Positions 33,304 through 39,300 of a stretch of 39,300 nt of DNA are shown piece after piece (position 1 is the first letter of the stretch; each line of letters opens with the position of its first letter). The stretch covers positions 1 through 39,300 of the forward strand of contig CAJKRG010000025.1 in assembly GCA_905202215.1 (NCBI GenBank), written 5' to 3'. This stretch comes from an uncultured Porphyromonadaceae bacterium. GTDB lineage: Bacteria; Bacteroidota; Bacteroidia; Bacteroidales; Muribaculaceae. The position numbers and the translations under genes are program-made. The notes beneath the pieces are model-generated. The model did no database searches, was not told where the DNA came from, and saw only the letters and a program-made list of their open reading frames with translations.

Positions 33304-34371
33304 ATGGTTCGGAAAATAATACATATCGACATGGATGCGTTCTACGCTTCGGTCGAACAGCGCGACAATCCTGCTCTCAAGGGCAAGCCTTTGGCTGTCG
33401 GGCAGGCCGACGGCCGCGGTGTTGTGGCAGCGGCAAGCTATGAGGCGCGGCGCTATGGCGTGCGCTCGGCCATGTCGTCGTCTAAGGCACGGCGCATATG
33501 TCCCGGTCTGATATTTGTCGACTGCAGGTTCGATGTCTATAAGGCAGTGTCGGCACAGATTCATGAGATTTTTCATGAGTATACCGATACTATCGAACCC
33601 ATTTCTCTCGACGAGGCTTTTCTTGACGTTACTGAAAATTTTACCGGACATGAATTCGCTGTCGACATTGCCCGGGAGATAAAACAGAAAATCCGCAGCC
33701 GTCTCGGACTGATCGCCTCGGCCGGAGTGTCGTATAATAAGTTTCTTGCAAAGATAGCCTCGGATTATCGCAAGCCCGACGGGCTGTGTGTTATCGCGCC
33801 TCAGCATGCGATCGATTTTATAGCCCGTATGCCGGTCGAAAGTTTCTGGGGCGTCGGGCCGGTCACCGCCTCCAAGATGCATGCGCTCGGCATTTATACC
33901 GGAGCTGATCTCCATAAATTTTCGCAACCCGAATTGCGACTTCATTTCGGCAAGGCCGGCCCCCTTTTCTACAATTTCGCACGTGGTGTAGACGAACGTC
34001 CTGTCGAGGCATACCGTATACGCAAATCCGTAGGGTGTGAGCGAACCCTTAAGGACGATATAAGTGCCGATGCCGATATCCGGGCAATGCTTGAGAGTGT
34101 AGTAGGTGAATTGTCGGAGCGTATTGCCCGCAAGAGTTTTAAAGGCAATACATTGACATTGAAGGTGCGTTATACGGACTTCACCAATATCTCCCGAAGC
34201 ATTTCGGGAGTTGAGGACGACTATAGCCCCGAAGCACTGCTGCCTTACGCTCTTCAGCTCCTTGAGAAAGCTGAGATAGAGAAACCTGTCCGCCTCATGG
34301 GGCTTACGCTGTCGAGTTCGGTTAAAACCGAAGACTCGGGAGACTCGCGTCAGCTACTGCTCGATATTTAA
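33304..34371 (+). CDS. dinB: DNA polymerase IV (Y-family translesion polymerase)
   Basis: DinB bypasses lesions such as minor-groove adducts at low fidelity. This 355-residue protein has the usual length. The palm carries IIHIDMDAFYASVEQRDNP with catalytic Asp9, and SLDEAFLDVT with Asp103 and Glu104. The steric-gate region is DAFYASVE. The thumb has VSYNKFLAKIASDYRKPDG and an HhH segment SFWGVGPVTASKMHALGIYT. The little-finger domain begins near residue 240 (SVGCERTLKDDI). No beta-clamp-binding tail is obvious. The gene starts 20 bases after the tRNA terminator, with no perfect -7 box. No SOS-type operator is recognisable. Confidence 0.96.
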   Translation: MVRKIIHIDMDAFYASVEQRDNPALKGKPLAVGQADGRGVVAAASYEARRYGVRSAMSSSKARRICPGLIFVDCRFDVYKAVSAQIHEIFHEYTDTIEPISLDEAFLDVTENFTGHEFAVDIAREIKQKIRSRLGLIASAGVSYNKFLAKIASDYRKPDGLCVIAPQHAIDFIARMPVESFWGVGPVTASKMHALGIYTGADLHKFSQPELRLHFGKAGPLFYNFARGVDERPVEAYRIRKSVGCERTLKDDISADADIRAMLESVVGELSERIARKSFKGNTLTLKVRYTDFTNISRSISGVEDDYSPEALLPYALQLLEKAEIEKPVRLMGLTLSSSVKTEDSGDSRQLLLDI

Positions 34372-34383
34372 AACAACATTTTC

Positions 34384-34443
34384 CTAATTTATATCAAACA
34401 AAAAGAGGCAGCCCGCTGCCTCTTTTTGTTTGATATAAATTAG
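34384..34443. terminator. Bidirectional terminator made of a perfect 60-bp palindrome
   Basis: The arms 34384-34412 and 34415-34443 are perfect reverse complements of 29 bases around a central CC. The core AAAAAGAGGCAGC/GCTGCCTCTTTTT is a standard bidirectional terminator, and the outer 16 bases extend the stem with AT-rich sequence. It lies between convergent dinB and the LRR gene. Confidence 0.92.
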
Positions 34444-34454
34444 TTCGTGGTACG

Positions 34455-35792
34455 TCACCGCACGACGACTTTCATACTGCGTAATCCTGCGCGTACAATA
34501 TAAACACCGGGAGTGAGCGGGGTGGAGAAAGAACCGCTGGCCCTTGATGCAAGCTTTTTGCCTGTGGTGTCGAAAACCTCTACCGGAGAAGCGGCCGATA
34601 CGGTAAGAACACCGTCGGCTGTACTTACATGCATATCGGAGCCGTTGGGAGTGATATTGTCGATTCCGGAAGTCTCCAGCGGTCGGATATCGGTGAATTT
34701 TGAACCCCAGGCAGTGCGATAAGATTCGACAGAATTTTCGGGAACATAGAGAACGCAAGAGGCGGGAACTTCATTGAAAGCTCCTTCCACATCATTTTCT
34801 TCCTCGACCATGCCGAGACATTTCGGAGGCTCAGGGTTCAATGATATGAGTTTGGTGAGAGCTGAGCAGCGGGTAAAAGCAAAGAGATCTATAGTCTGGA
34901 GATTTTTGTTGAGAGTGACTGTCTTTAGACCGCGGCAGCCATCGAAAGCGCCGCTTTCGATAGTGGTCACATTATCGGGAATAACGATCTCCTGTACGAG
35001 GCTGCCATAAGAATAGATGAAAGTACCGCTGAAAGCATAAGTGCCTATGCGGGTGAGCGTTGAAGGTAGATCGACTTTTTCAAGCATATAGCTTGACGCG
35101 AGTATGTGATCAGGCAGAACTGTCATGCCTTCAGGGAAACTTACCGTTTTCAGACTGCGGCAATTCTGCAAGACTGCGCTGCCGATGTTCTTGACGGTAG
35201 CTGGAATCTCGAAAGACCGCAGACGGGTATCCATGAAAGCTCCTTCGCCTATGCTTGTGATTTGTTCGGGAATATCGAATTGAGTCAGCCATACGCTGCA
35301 GAATGCATAGTCGCCTATGGATGTCACCGTTTCAGGAAGCTGGTAATTCCCGAAATCCTTGCTGTTGGGAAAACTCAGAATCGCTGACATGTCTTTGGTG
35401 TAGAGTATGCCGTCCAGGGCTGTGTATGCCGTACTTGCCGCATCTACGACAAATTCTTTCATTGTGCAGTAGAAGAATGCGTTGCCGGCAATTGATGTCA
35501 GAGTGGCGGGAAGCGTGATTTTGTCGCATTTCGAGCGGTAAAACGCTTCGTTGCCGATTCCTGTCACGGTATATGTGGTGCCGGTGGATTCATCGGTCAC
35601 TTGCGCCGGGAGCACGAAGTCTCCTTGATAACCATCATCGATAGGCATAAGCGACACTGTCGCATTATTTTCGGCGTTGACCTGATAGCGGATGCCGTCG
35701 GTCTTGAATACGATCGGTTCGTTGGCTTCCTGCGCCAAAGCTGGAATAGTCGAGGTGGCAGAAAAGAGTAAACAGAGTAAAAGTCCTTTCAT
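34455..35792 (-). CDS. Secreted BspA-type leucine-rich-repeat protein with a sorting-like C-terminus
   Basis: A 445-residue protein with a signal peptide (LLLCLLFSATSTIPALAQ). About nine BspA/LRR_5 repeats follow from residue 75 to 340, as in TGIGNEAFYRSKCDKITLPA, SIGDYAFCSVWLTQFDIPE and IESGAFDGCRGLKTVTLNK. The C-terminal 75 residues read VEVFDTTGKKLASRASGSF and PGVYIVRAGLRSMKVVV, the pattern of a T9SS type A sorting domain. Such proteins are surface-exposed and bind host or microbial ligands. Its C-terminal segment resembles the small protein at 26252-26578. A -7 box lies 77 bases upstream, and the palindromic terminator follows. Confidence 0.9.
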   Translation of the reverse strand: MKGLLLCLLFSATSTIPALAQEANEPIVFKTDGIRYQVNAENNATVSLMPIDDGYQGDFVLPAQVTDESTGTTYTVTGIGNEAFYRSKCDKITLPATLTSIAGNAFFYCTMKEFVVDAASTAYTALDGILYTKDMSAILSFPNSKDFGNYQLPETVTSIGDYAFCSVWLTQFDIPEQITSIGEGAFMDTRLRSFEIPATVKNIGSAVLQNCRSLKTVSFPEGMTVLPDHILASSYMLEKVDLPSTLTRIGTYAFSGTFIYSYGSLVQEIVIPDNVTTIESGAFDGCRGLKTVTLNKNLQTIDLFAFTRCSALTKLISLNPEPPKCLGMVEEENDVEGAFNEVPASCVLYVPENSVESYRTAWGSKFTDIRPLETSGIDNITPNGSDMHVSTADGVLTVSAASPVEVFDTTGKKLASRASGSFSTPLTPGVYIVRAGLRSMKVVVR

Positions 35793-35868
35793 TCGAATGT
35801 GGAATTATAAAAAGTTGTTAATTAATTGATTGGCTGCGTTTGCTTTGTTTTATAAGGTTCGACAGATA

Positions 35869-35876
35869 CAAAAGTA
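35869..35876 (-). promoter_or_regulatory. Candidate -7 box of the LRR gene
   Basis: The minus strand reads TACTTTTG (TAnnTTTG), 76 bases before the ATG at 35792. A TTTTG is only 14 bases upstream of it, so the -33 element is doubtful. Confidence 0.45.
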
Positions 35877-35921
35877 AGTTTTTTATTCTACAAAACGCAT
35901 ATTATTCTCTGTTTTTTGTTA

Positions 35922-38234
35922 TCAGAAGCGGTCGCGGGTGGTTATGGTGTCAGGCCAATGATGATCTTTTGGGAACGGCTGTCCGCTCCATGCCTTCTGT
36001 GCGGTTCGGGGAAGTGCGGCATCGGTCCAGTACGGGTCGGTTGCGGGAAGTCCCAGAGGCAGGAATGCGAGAGAGGTCATATATAGAGAACCGTTGTTGG
36101 TATACCAGTCGGCGATGTTCGGCTGCCGCCCTGCGAAGCCGATGGTGAGGAATCCTGCTTCGTTGAAATTTTCTTTTCCGTCGAACATACGGTGCATCAC
36201 GTCGGTAAGTGCTCCGCGTACTTGGCCCGGTGCAAGGCCTTCGGGGAGCCGTCGGTACCATGCAGTGAGCGCGAGAGGCTGCATTGCCGCCATACGGTAT
36301 GGAATCGAGCGCCCGAACACGGGAAACGTTCCTTCAGGCGAAATAAGCCTTTCGAGTACTATGCTGTATTTCTGCGTCCGGCGCAGTGCGCGGTCGTAAT
36401 ATTTATTGTAATCTATTCGGCTGTACTTGCCAGAATCCTTCATATTCTGCAGAGTCTCGAGATACATCGGATGGAACACATAGCTGCTGTAGTAGTCGAA
36501 TGCGAATTCGGGGCCGTCGGCATACCATCCGTCACCGGTATACCATTCCTCGACCTTGCGGATGGCCGAATTTACGCGATATTCGTCGAAGGGGGCACCG
36601 GCCTTTGCGAGAAAGCTTTCGATGGTCGATGAGAAGAGAAGCCAGTTGGTATAGGGCGGATCTATACGGCGCAGGCGTGTGAATTCGTCGATATAGCGCT
36701 GTTTCACAGTATCGTCGAGCGGTTTCCAGAGGGCATCGTATCCGCGTATGAAGGATTCGGCTATATAGGCCGCGTCTACAAGAGTCTGGCCTTCCTGACG
36801 CCAGAGAAGATAGTCCGGGTTGTCAGGATCGACGGCATTGGCATAGGCTTTCAGGGCCCATTCGCGGAGTTGTCGGCGTCTCGCGCCTTCGGCCGTATTG
36901 TCGTCGGGAAGGGAGAGCCATGGTGCTATGCCGGCCATAAGCCGTCCGAAGGTCTCCATGTAGGCTACCTTTATATTGCGGCCGTCCCAGTTTGGACTCA
37001 CTTCGACAAGCATGTTTTTCTGAAGATTGCCTTCGGCCATGTTGCGGAGCACAGGCTCCGCCATCCTGTATGCCAGATCGGTCCAATAGTCGCGGTCTTC
37101 GTTGTTTTCTTTTTCCAGAAAACGCACATATTCACATGCGGCCAGCAGAAAGGCGCCTGTACCGAAGTTGGATACCGACTTGCGGTCTACGATCTGACCC
37201 GGAATGGCCTTTTCGCCGATTGGCTGCACATTGCCGACGGAGCCGTCTTTCTGTAGGGCTGTCTTGCTCAGATATTCCCATCCTTTGCGGGCGGCCGTAA
37301 GATATTTCTCATCTTTGAGCAGTCCGTTGTTGATACCCCATAGAAGACCGTAGGTGAAAAATGCCGTACCCGATGTCTCGGGGCCGGGAGCATGTTCGGC
37401 GTCGAGCATGGAGCGCGTCCAGTATCCTTCCAGTTGCTGCGAGGCTGTCACTGCATCGGCGAGCCTCACGAACTTTTCTTCGAAAAAGCGGCGCTGCTTA
37501 TAATCGGCAGGGAGGTCTTTGAGAACCTTGGCAAGACCGGCGAGAACCCAGCCGTCGCCGCGTGCCCAGAAATCTTTTTTGCCGTTGGCGCTTTTGTGAG
37601 CCGGATATACATATTTGCCGTCGCGGTAGTATAGCCCGGTCTCCGGATCGAGCATAATGCTGTCGCTATATTGTATGTATTCGTACAGTTTGTCGAGATA
37701 TCTGTCGTTGCCGGTTATATTGTAAAGTTTTGTCATTACGGGCATTACCATGTAGAGGCCGTCCGCCCACCACCAGTAGCCGTTTTCAGGAGTCGACATC
37801 TGGTATTCCATCACTTCGCGTGCGCGGCTTATCTTTCTGTCGTCCGGCAGCAGACGGTAAAGGTCGGCATATGTCTGGAAACAGATCTGCCAGTCGCCGA
37901 ACATAACATGCTCGTCGTCTTCGCCGTATGTGGCAAATTGCCATTTGCTTTTGTCATCGCTTTTGGCTCCTTTCCACTGGTTATGCTCGGCCCAGCGTTC
38001 CGAGTAATCGCGCCAGGCCTCGTTTCCAGTAAGGAAATAGGCCTCCATGTTGCCGGTATGATAGGCGGCGTTGTCCCAGAAAGCCCATGTTTCGGCCGGA
38101 TGGTCTGTCTGCCAGCGGTCGTTGACTCTGGCGATGATCTCACGCACCTGTTTTGATTCTTTTGTGGGAGCTGCAGGCAAGGCCGTCGGGAGCAATGTTG
38201 CGCAACATGCTAAAAGCAGATATTTTATTTTCAT
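35922..38234 (-). CDS. Secreted two-domain protein: GH105-like unsaturated glycuronyl hydrolase fused to DUF2264
   Basis: A 770-residue exported protein (signal peptide MKIKYLLLACCATLLPTALPA). Residues about 28-375 are a GH88/GH105 (alpha/alpha)6 barrel: WWWADGLYMVMPVMTKLYNI with the likely catalytic Asp158, then FWARGDGWVLAGLAKVLKDL, and GPETSGTAFFTYGLLWGINN. These enzymes remove unsaturated uronic acids left by pectin (rhamnogalacturonan) lyases. Residues about 385-765 form a DUF2264 domain (YWTDLAYRMAEPVLRNMAEG, TNWLLFSSTIESFLAKAGAP, WYADGPEFAFDYYSSYVFHP), a family often found near glycan enzymes. The fusion suggests sequential action on the same pectic fragment. It has its own consensus promoter. 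No terminator is recognisable after it. Confidence 0.93.
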   Translation of the reverse strand: MKIKYLLLACCATLLPTALPAAPTKESKQVREIIARVNDRWQTDHPAETWAFWDNAAYHTGNMEAYFLTGNEAWRDYSERWAEHNQWKGAKSDDKSKWQFATYGEDDEHVMFGDWQICFQTYADLYRLLPDDRKISRAREVMEYQMSTPENGYWWWADGLYMVMPVMTKLYNITGNDRYLDKLYEYIQYSDSIMLDPETGLYYRDGKYVYPAHKSANGKKDFWARGDGWVLAGLAKVLKDLPADYKQRRFFEEKFVRLADAVTASQQLEGYWTRSMLDAEHAPGPETSGTAFFTYGLLWGINNGLLKDEKYLTAARKGWEYLSKTALQKDGSVGNVQPIGEKAIPGQIVDRKSVSNFGTGAFLLAACEYVRFLEKENNEDRDYWTDLAYRMAEPVLRNMAEGNLQKNMLVEVSPNWDGRNIKVAYMETFGRLMAGIAPWLSLPDDNTAEGARRRQLREWALKAYANAVDPDNPDYLLWRQEGQTLVDAAYIAESFIRGYDALWKPLDDTVKQRYIDEFTRLRRIDPPYTNWLLFSSTIESFLAKAGAPFDEYRVNSAIRKVEEWYTGDGWYADGPEFAFDYYSSYVFHPMYLETLQNMKDSGKYSRIDYNKYYDRALRRTQKYSIVLERLISPEGTFPVFGRSIPYRMAAMQPLALTAWYRRLPEGLAPGQVRGALTDVMHRMFDGKENFNEAGFLTIGFAGRQPNIADWYTNNGSLYMTSLAFLPLGLPATDPYWTDAALPRTAQKAWSGQPFPKDHHWPDTITTRDRF

Positions 38235-38271
38235 GATATTTGATAATATGTCGGTAAAAGTGAATCGTTTG

Positions 38272-38302
38272 CAAAGATAAATAAATGCATCGAATAAGCA
38301 AA
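38272..38302 (-). promoter_or_regulatory. Bacteroidetes promoter of the GH105-DUF2264 gene
   Basis: On the minus strand TTTG (38299-38302), 19 bases, then TATCTTTG (38272-38279): full consensus, 37 bases before the ATG at 38234. Confidence 0.85.
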
Positions 38303-38348
38303 ACGCTTCGCTTTGCGGCGTTATAATCCAAGAGCTTATACATATAAT

Positions 38349-38401
38349 AAAAACGGCCGCATGAGGCTCTTCCGATTGTCAGGAATGCTTCATGCGGCTG
38401 T
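38349..38401 (-). terminator. Intrinsic terminator after the PepSY-like gene
   Basis: The arms 38353-38367 and 38387-38401 (core GCCGCATGA/TCATGCGGC) pair with two G-T positions. On the minus strand a TTTTTATTATAT tail follows. It is 18 bases past the gene stop at 38419. Confidence 0.8.
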
Positions 38402-38418
38402 TGGTGGCAGCTACCGGA

Positions 38419-38883
38419 TCAGTGGCGCGGACGTTTGCCGTACTGGCCTCTTTCGCGGTTGGCGAGTGGCTTGGCGTCTTCGGTGAGTCTGAGTTCGCTG
38501 CCATTGGACAGTTCGATCTCATATCCGCCGCGTTTTCGCGATATCTCTACGATTTCCTGTCCGGCATAGTTTTCCTTTACATGGGCGGCAATGGCGGCAG
38601 GTACTACAGCGGCGGGTACAGTGCCGCCTTTGGCTGCCTTGATGTCTTTCCAAGAGCCGTCCTCGTTGAATTCGACTTCGGCGCCTCCGGTAAAATCGAC
38701 TTCATATTCGGCCCCGCGGTGCCCCTGCTCCTTTTCCACTTTGCGGATATTTTCATCGTGATAGTACTTTGCAATGAAATTGCGGGCCTCTTTGGGAAGT
38801 TGATCCTGTTTGATGGGTGTGCCGGCATATGCAGCGGAGCATACGGCAGACAGGGCGATAAGAGCCGGGAGAATAATTTTCAT
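38419..38883 (-). CDS. Periplasmic PepSY-like (DUF2874) protein
   Basis: A 154-residue protein with a signal peptide (IILPALIALSAVCSAAYA). Two PepSY-like repeats follow: LPKEARNFIAKYYHDENIRK with YEVDFTGGAEVEFNEDGSWK, and VPAAIAAHVKENYAGQEIVE with YEIELSNGSELRLTEDAKPL. A basic tail (RERGQYGKRPRH) ends it. Proteins of this family in Bacteroidetes often lie next to a histidine kinase and a LytTR response regulator. Here it starts 21 bases after a broken LytTR gene on the same strand, so its normal control is probably altered. A sensory or inhibitory role is plausible but unproven. Confidence 0.9.
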   Translation of the reverse strand: MKIILPALIALSAVCSAAYAGTPIKQDQLPKEARNFIAKYYHDENIRKVEKEQGHRGAEYEVDFTGGAEVEFNEDGSWKDIKAAKGGTVPAAVVPAAIAAHVKENYAGQEIVEISRKRGGYEIELSNGSELRLTEDAKPLANRERGQYGKRPRH

Positions 38884-38904
38884 TTTTGTATCGGTTTGTA
38901 GATT

Positions 38905-39081
38905 TCAAATATCATTAAGAATCCTCTTGGAGAAGGATTCGTTGTACTTTCGGCCGACAGGTATTGGGGCAGTGCGTCCTGTGATATAGATCTGGCGGTT
39001 AGAGAAACGTTCGATGGCTTCGATGGCCACGATATAAGATCGGTGTACTCTCGCGAATCTTTCCGGAGGTGGAAAAGTCGG
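38905..39081 (-). pseudogene. LytTR-type response regulator, C-terminal remnant cut off by an IS element
   Basis: The minus-strand frame ending at TGA 38905-38907 reads PPPERFARVHRSYIVAIEAI and then ITGRTAPIPVGRKYNESFSK, the C-terminal half of a LytTR DNA-binding domain (HRSYIV, VGRxY). Upstream of FPPPER the homology stops where IS21-like terminal sequence begins at about 39082. The receiver domain and the first half of LytTR are absent from this side. The gene is therefore interrupted, and its other part should lie beyond the IS outside the window. Confidence 0.82.
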
Positions 39082-39300
39082 TGCAGATTGACCCCTGTCG
39101 GCGGAAAAAAATTGACCCCCTCGTCAAAATAAGATTGACCCCTGAAAAGTCCTGGCGGCGGGGGTCAATTTAATTTTGTCGATTTTATATCCGGCTTACT
39201 TTTTAGCCTTGAGTTTTCGCATGCTTTCTCCGGAGAGTTCGATGGTATGGGCGGAGTGGACTATGCGGTCAAGGATAGCGTCGGCCACAGTCGGATCCCC
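39082..39300 (-). mobile_element. IS21-family element, istB-side end (partial)
   Basis: The boundary is taken at TGCAGATTGACCCC (39082 on), because IS21 ends begin with TG and because the LytTR homology stops there. Three direct copies of TTGACCCC lie at 39088, 39112 and 39135 and one inverse copy at 39161-39168, the multiple terminal repeats bound by the IstA transposase. The C-terminus of istB follows. The element continues beyond the window, so the far end, istA and the target duplication cannot be seen. Confidence 0.85.
39196..39300 (-). CDS. istB: IstB, IS21 transposition helper ATPase (C-terminal 34 residues)
   Basis: The visible residues read GDPTVADAILDRIVHSAHTI and continue to ELSGESMRKLKAKK, then TAA (39196-39198). 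This is the conserved end of IstB, the AAA+ (DnaA/DnaC-like) ATPase that assists IstA in target selection. The rest lies outside the window. The stop is about 115 bases from the element end, normal for IS21. Confidence 0.92.
   Translation of the reverse strand, partial: GDPTVADAILDRIVHSAHTIELSGESMRKLKAKK

Noticed and set aside
1..39300. CRISPR array, rRNA genes, prophage or integrase
   Set aside because: No regularly spaced direct repeats of CRISPR type, no rRNA-like segments, and no phage structural or integrase proteins were seen. The IS21 end is the only mobile sequence supported.

Overview
The window looks like a chromosomal segment of a Bacteroidales bacterium, most plausibly Muribaculaceae (S24-7). 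The evidence is the repeated Bacteroidetes-type promoter (a -7 box TAnnTTTG, often with TTTG 19-21 bp upstream), starts that mostly lack Shine-Dalgarno sequences, and many Bacteroidetes-specific families: DUF4292, PepSY-like DUF2874, FISUMP, BspA-type LRR, DUF3037, a GH105-DUF2264 fusion, and T9SS-like C-terminal segments. Base composition is near 50% GC. The taxonomic call is inference; no database was searched.

Layout. 1-180: tail of an unknown gene and two terminators. 183-3960: a secreted GH35 beta-galactosidase and RarA, both on the minus strand. 4037-7009: a minus-strand envelope operon of a small membrane protein, a PstS-like lipoprotein and a periplasmic TPR protein. 7226-8892: fmt and an RluA-type pseudouridine synthase. 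9106-12226: clpB and a small lipoprotein. 12327-15497: an acyltransferase divergent from an AraC regulator, then MmcQ/YjbR and HAD genes. 15546-17255: a FISUMP-domain protein and an orphan lipoprotein. 17334-21597: an oxalate catabolism operon, frc-oxc-AEC transporter. 21728-26171: dut, a TPR protein, a DUF4292 lipoprotein and an EnvC-like protein. 26252-29727: metG, ansA and a very small secreted protein. 29918-31067: a HipA-like kinase with DUF3037. 31114-33032: an NhaC antiporter and an outer-membrane beta-barrel protein. 33157-34371: tRNA-Pro(GGG) and dinB. 34455-38234: a BspA-like LRR protein and a GH105-DUF2264 enzyme. 38419-39300: a PepSY-like protein, a LytTR response regulator broken by an insertion, and the end of an IS21-family element carrying the istB C-terminus.

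Function. The metabolic centrepiece is the oxalate operon. Frc moves CoA from formyl-CoA to oxalate, Oxc decarboxylates oxalyl-CoA back to formyl-CoA, and the AEC carrier is the likely oxalate/formate transporter, as in the E. coli frc-oxc-yfdV arrangement. Each of the three genes is preceded by a long inverted repeat. The glycan enzymes (GH35, GH105-DUF2264) fit a gut polysaccharide degrader, although no SusC/D pair is present. The least understood parts are the HipA-like/DUF3037 pair, the TonB-less PstS-like/TPR operon, the minimal CTD-like secreted protein, and the two-component/PepSY locus inactivated by the IS element.
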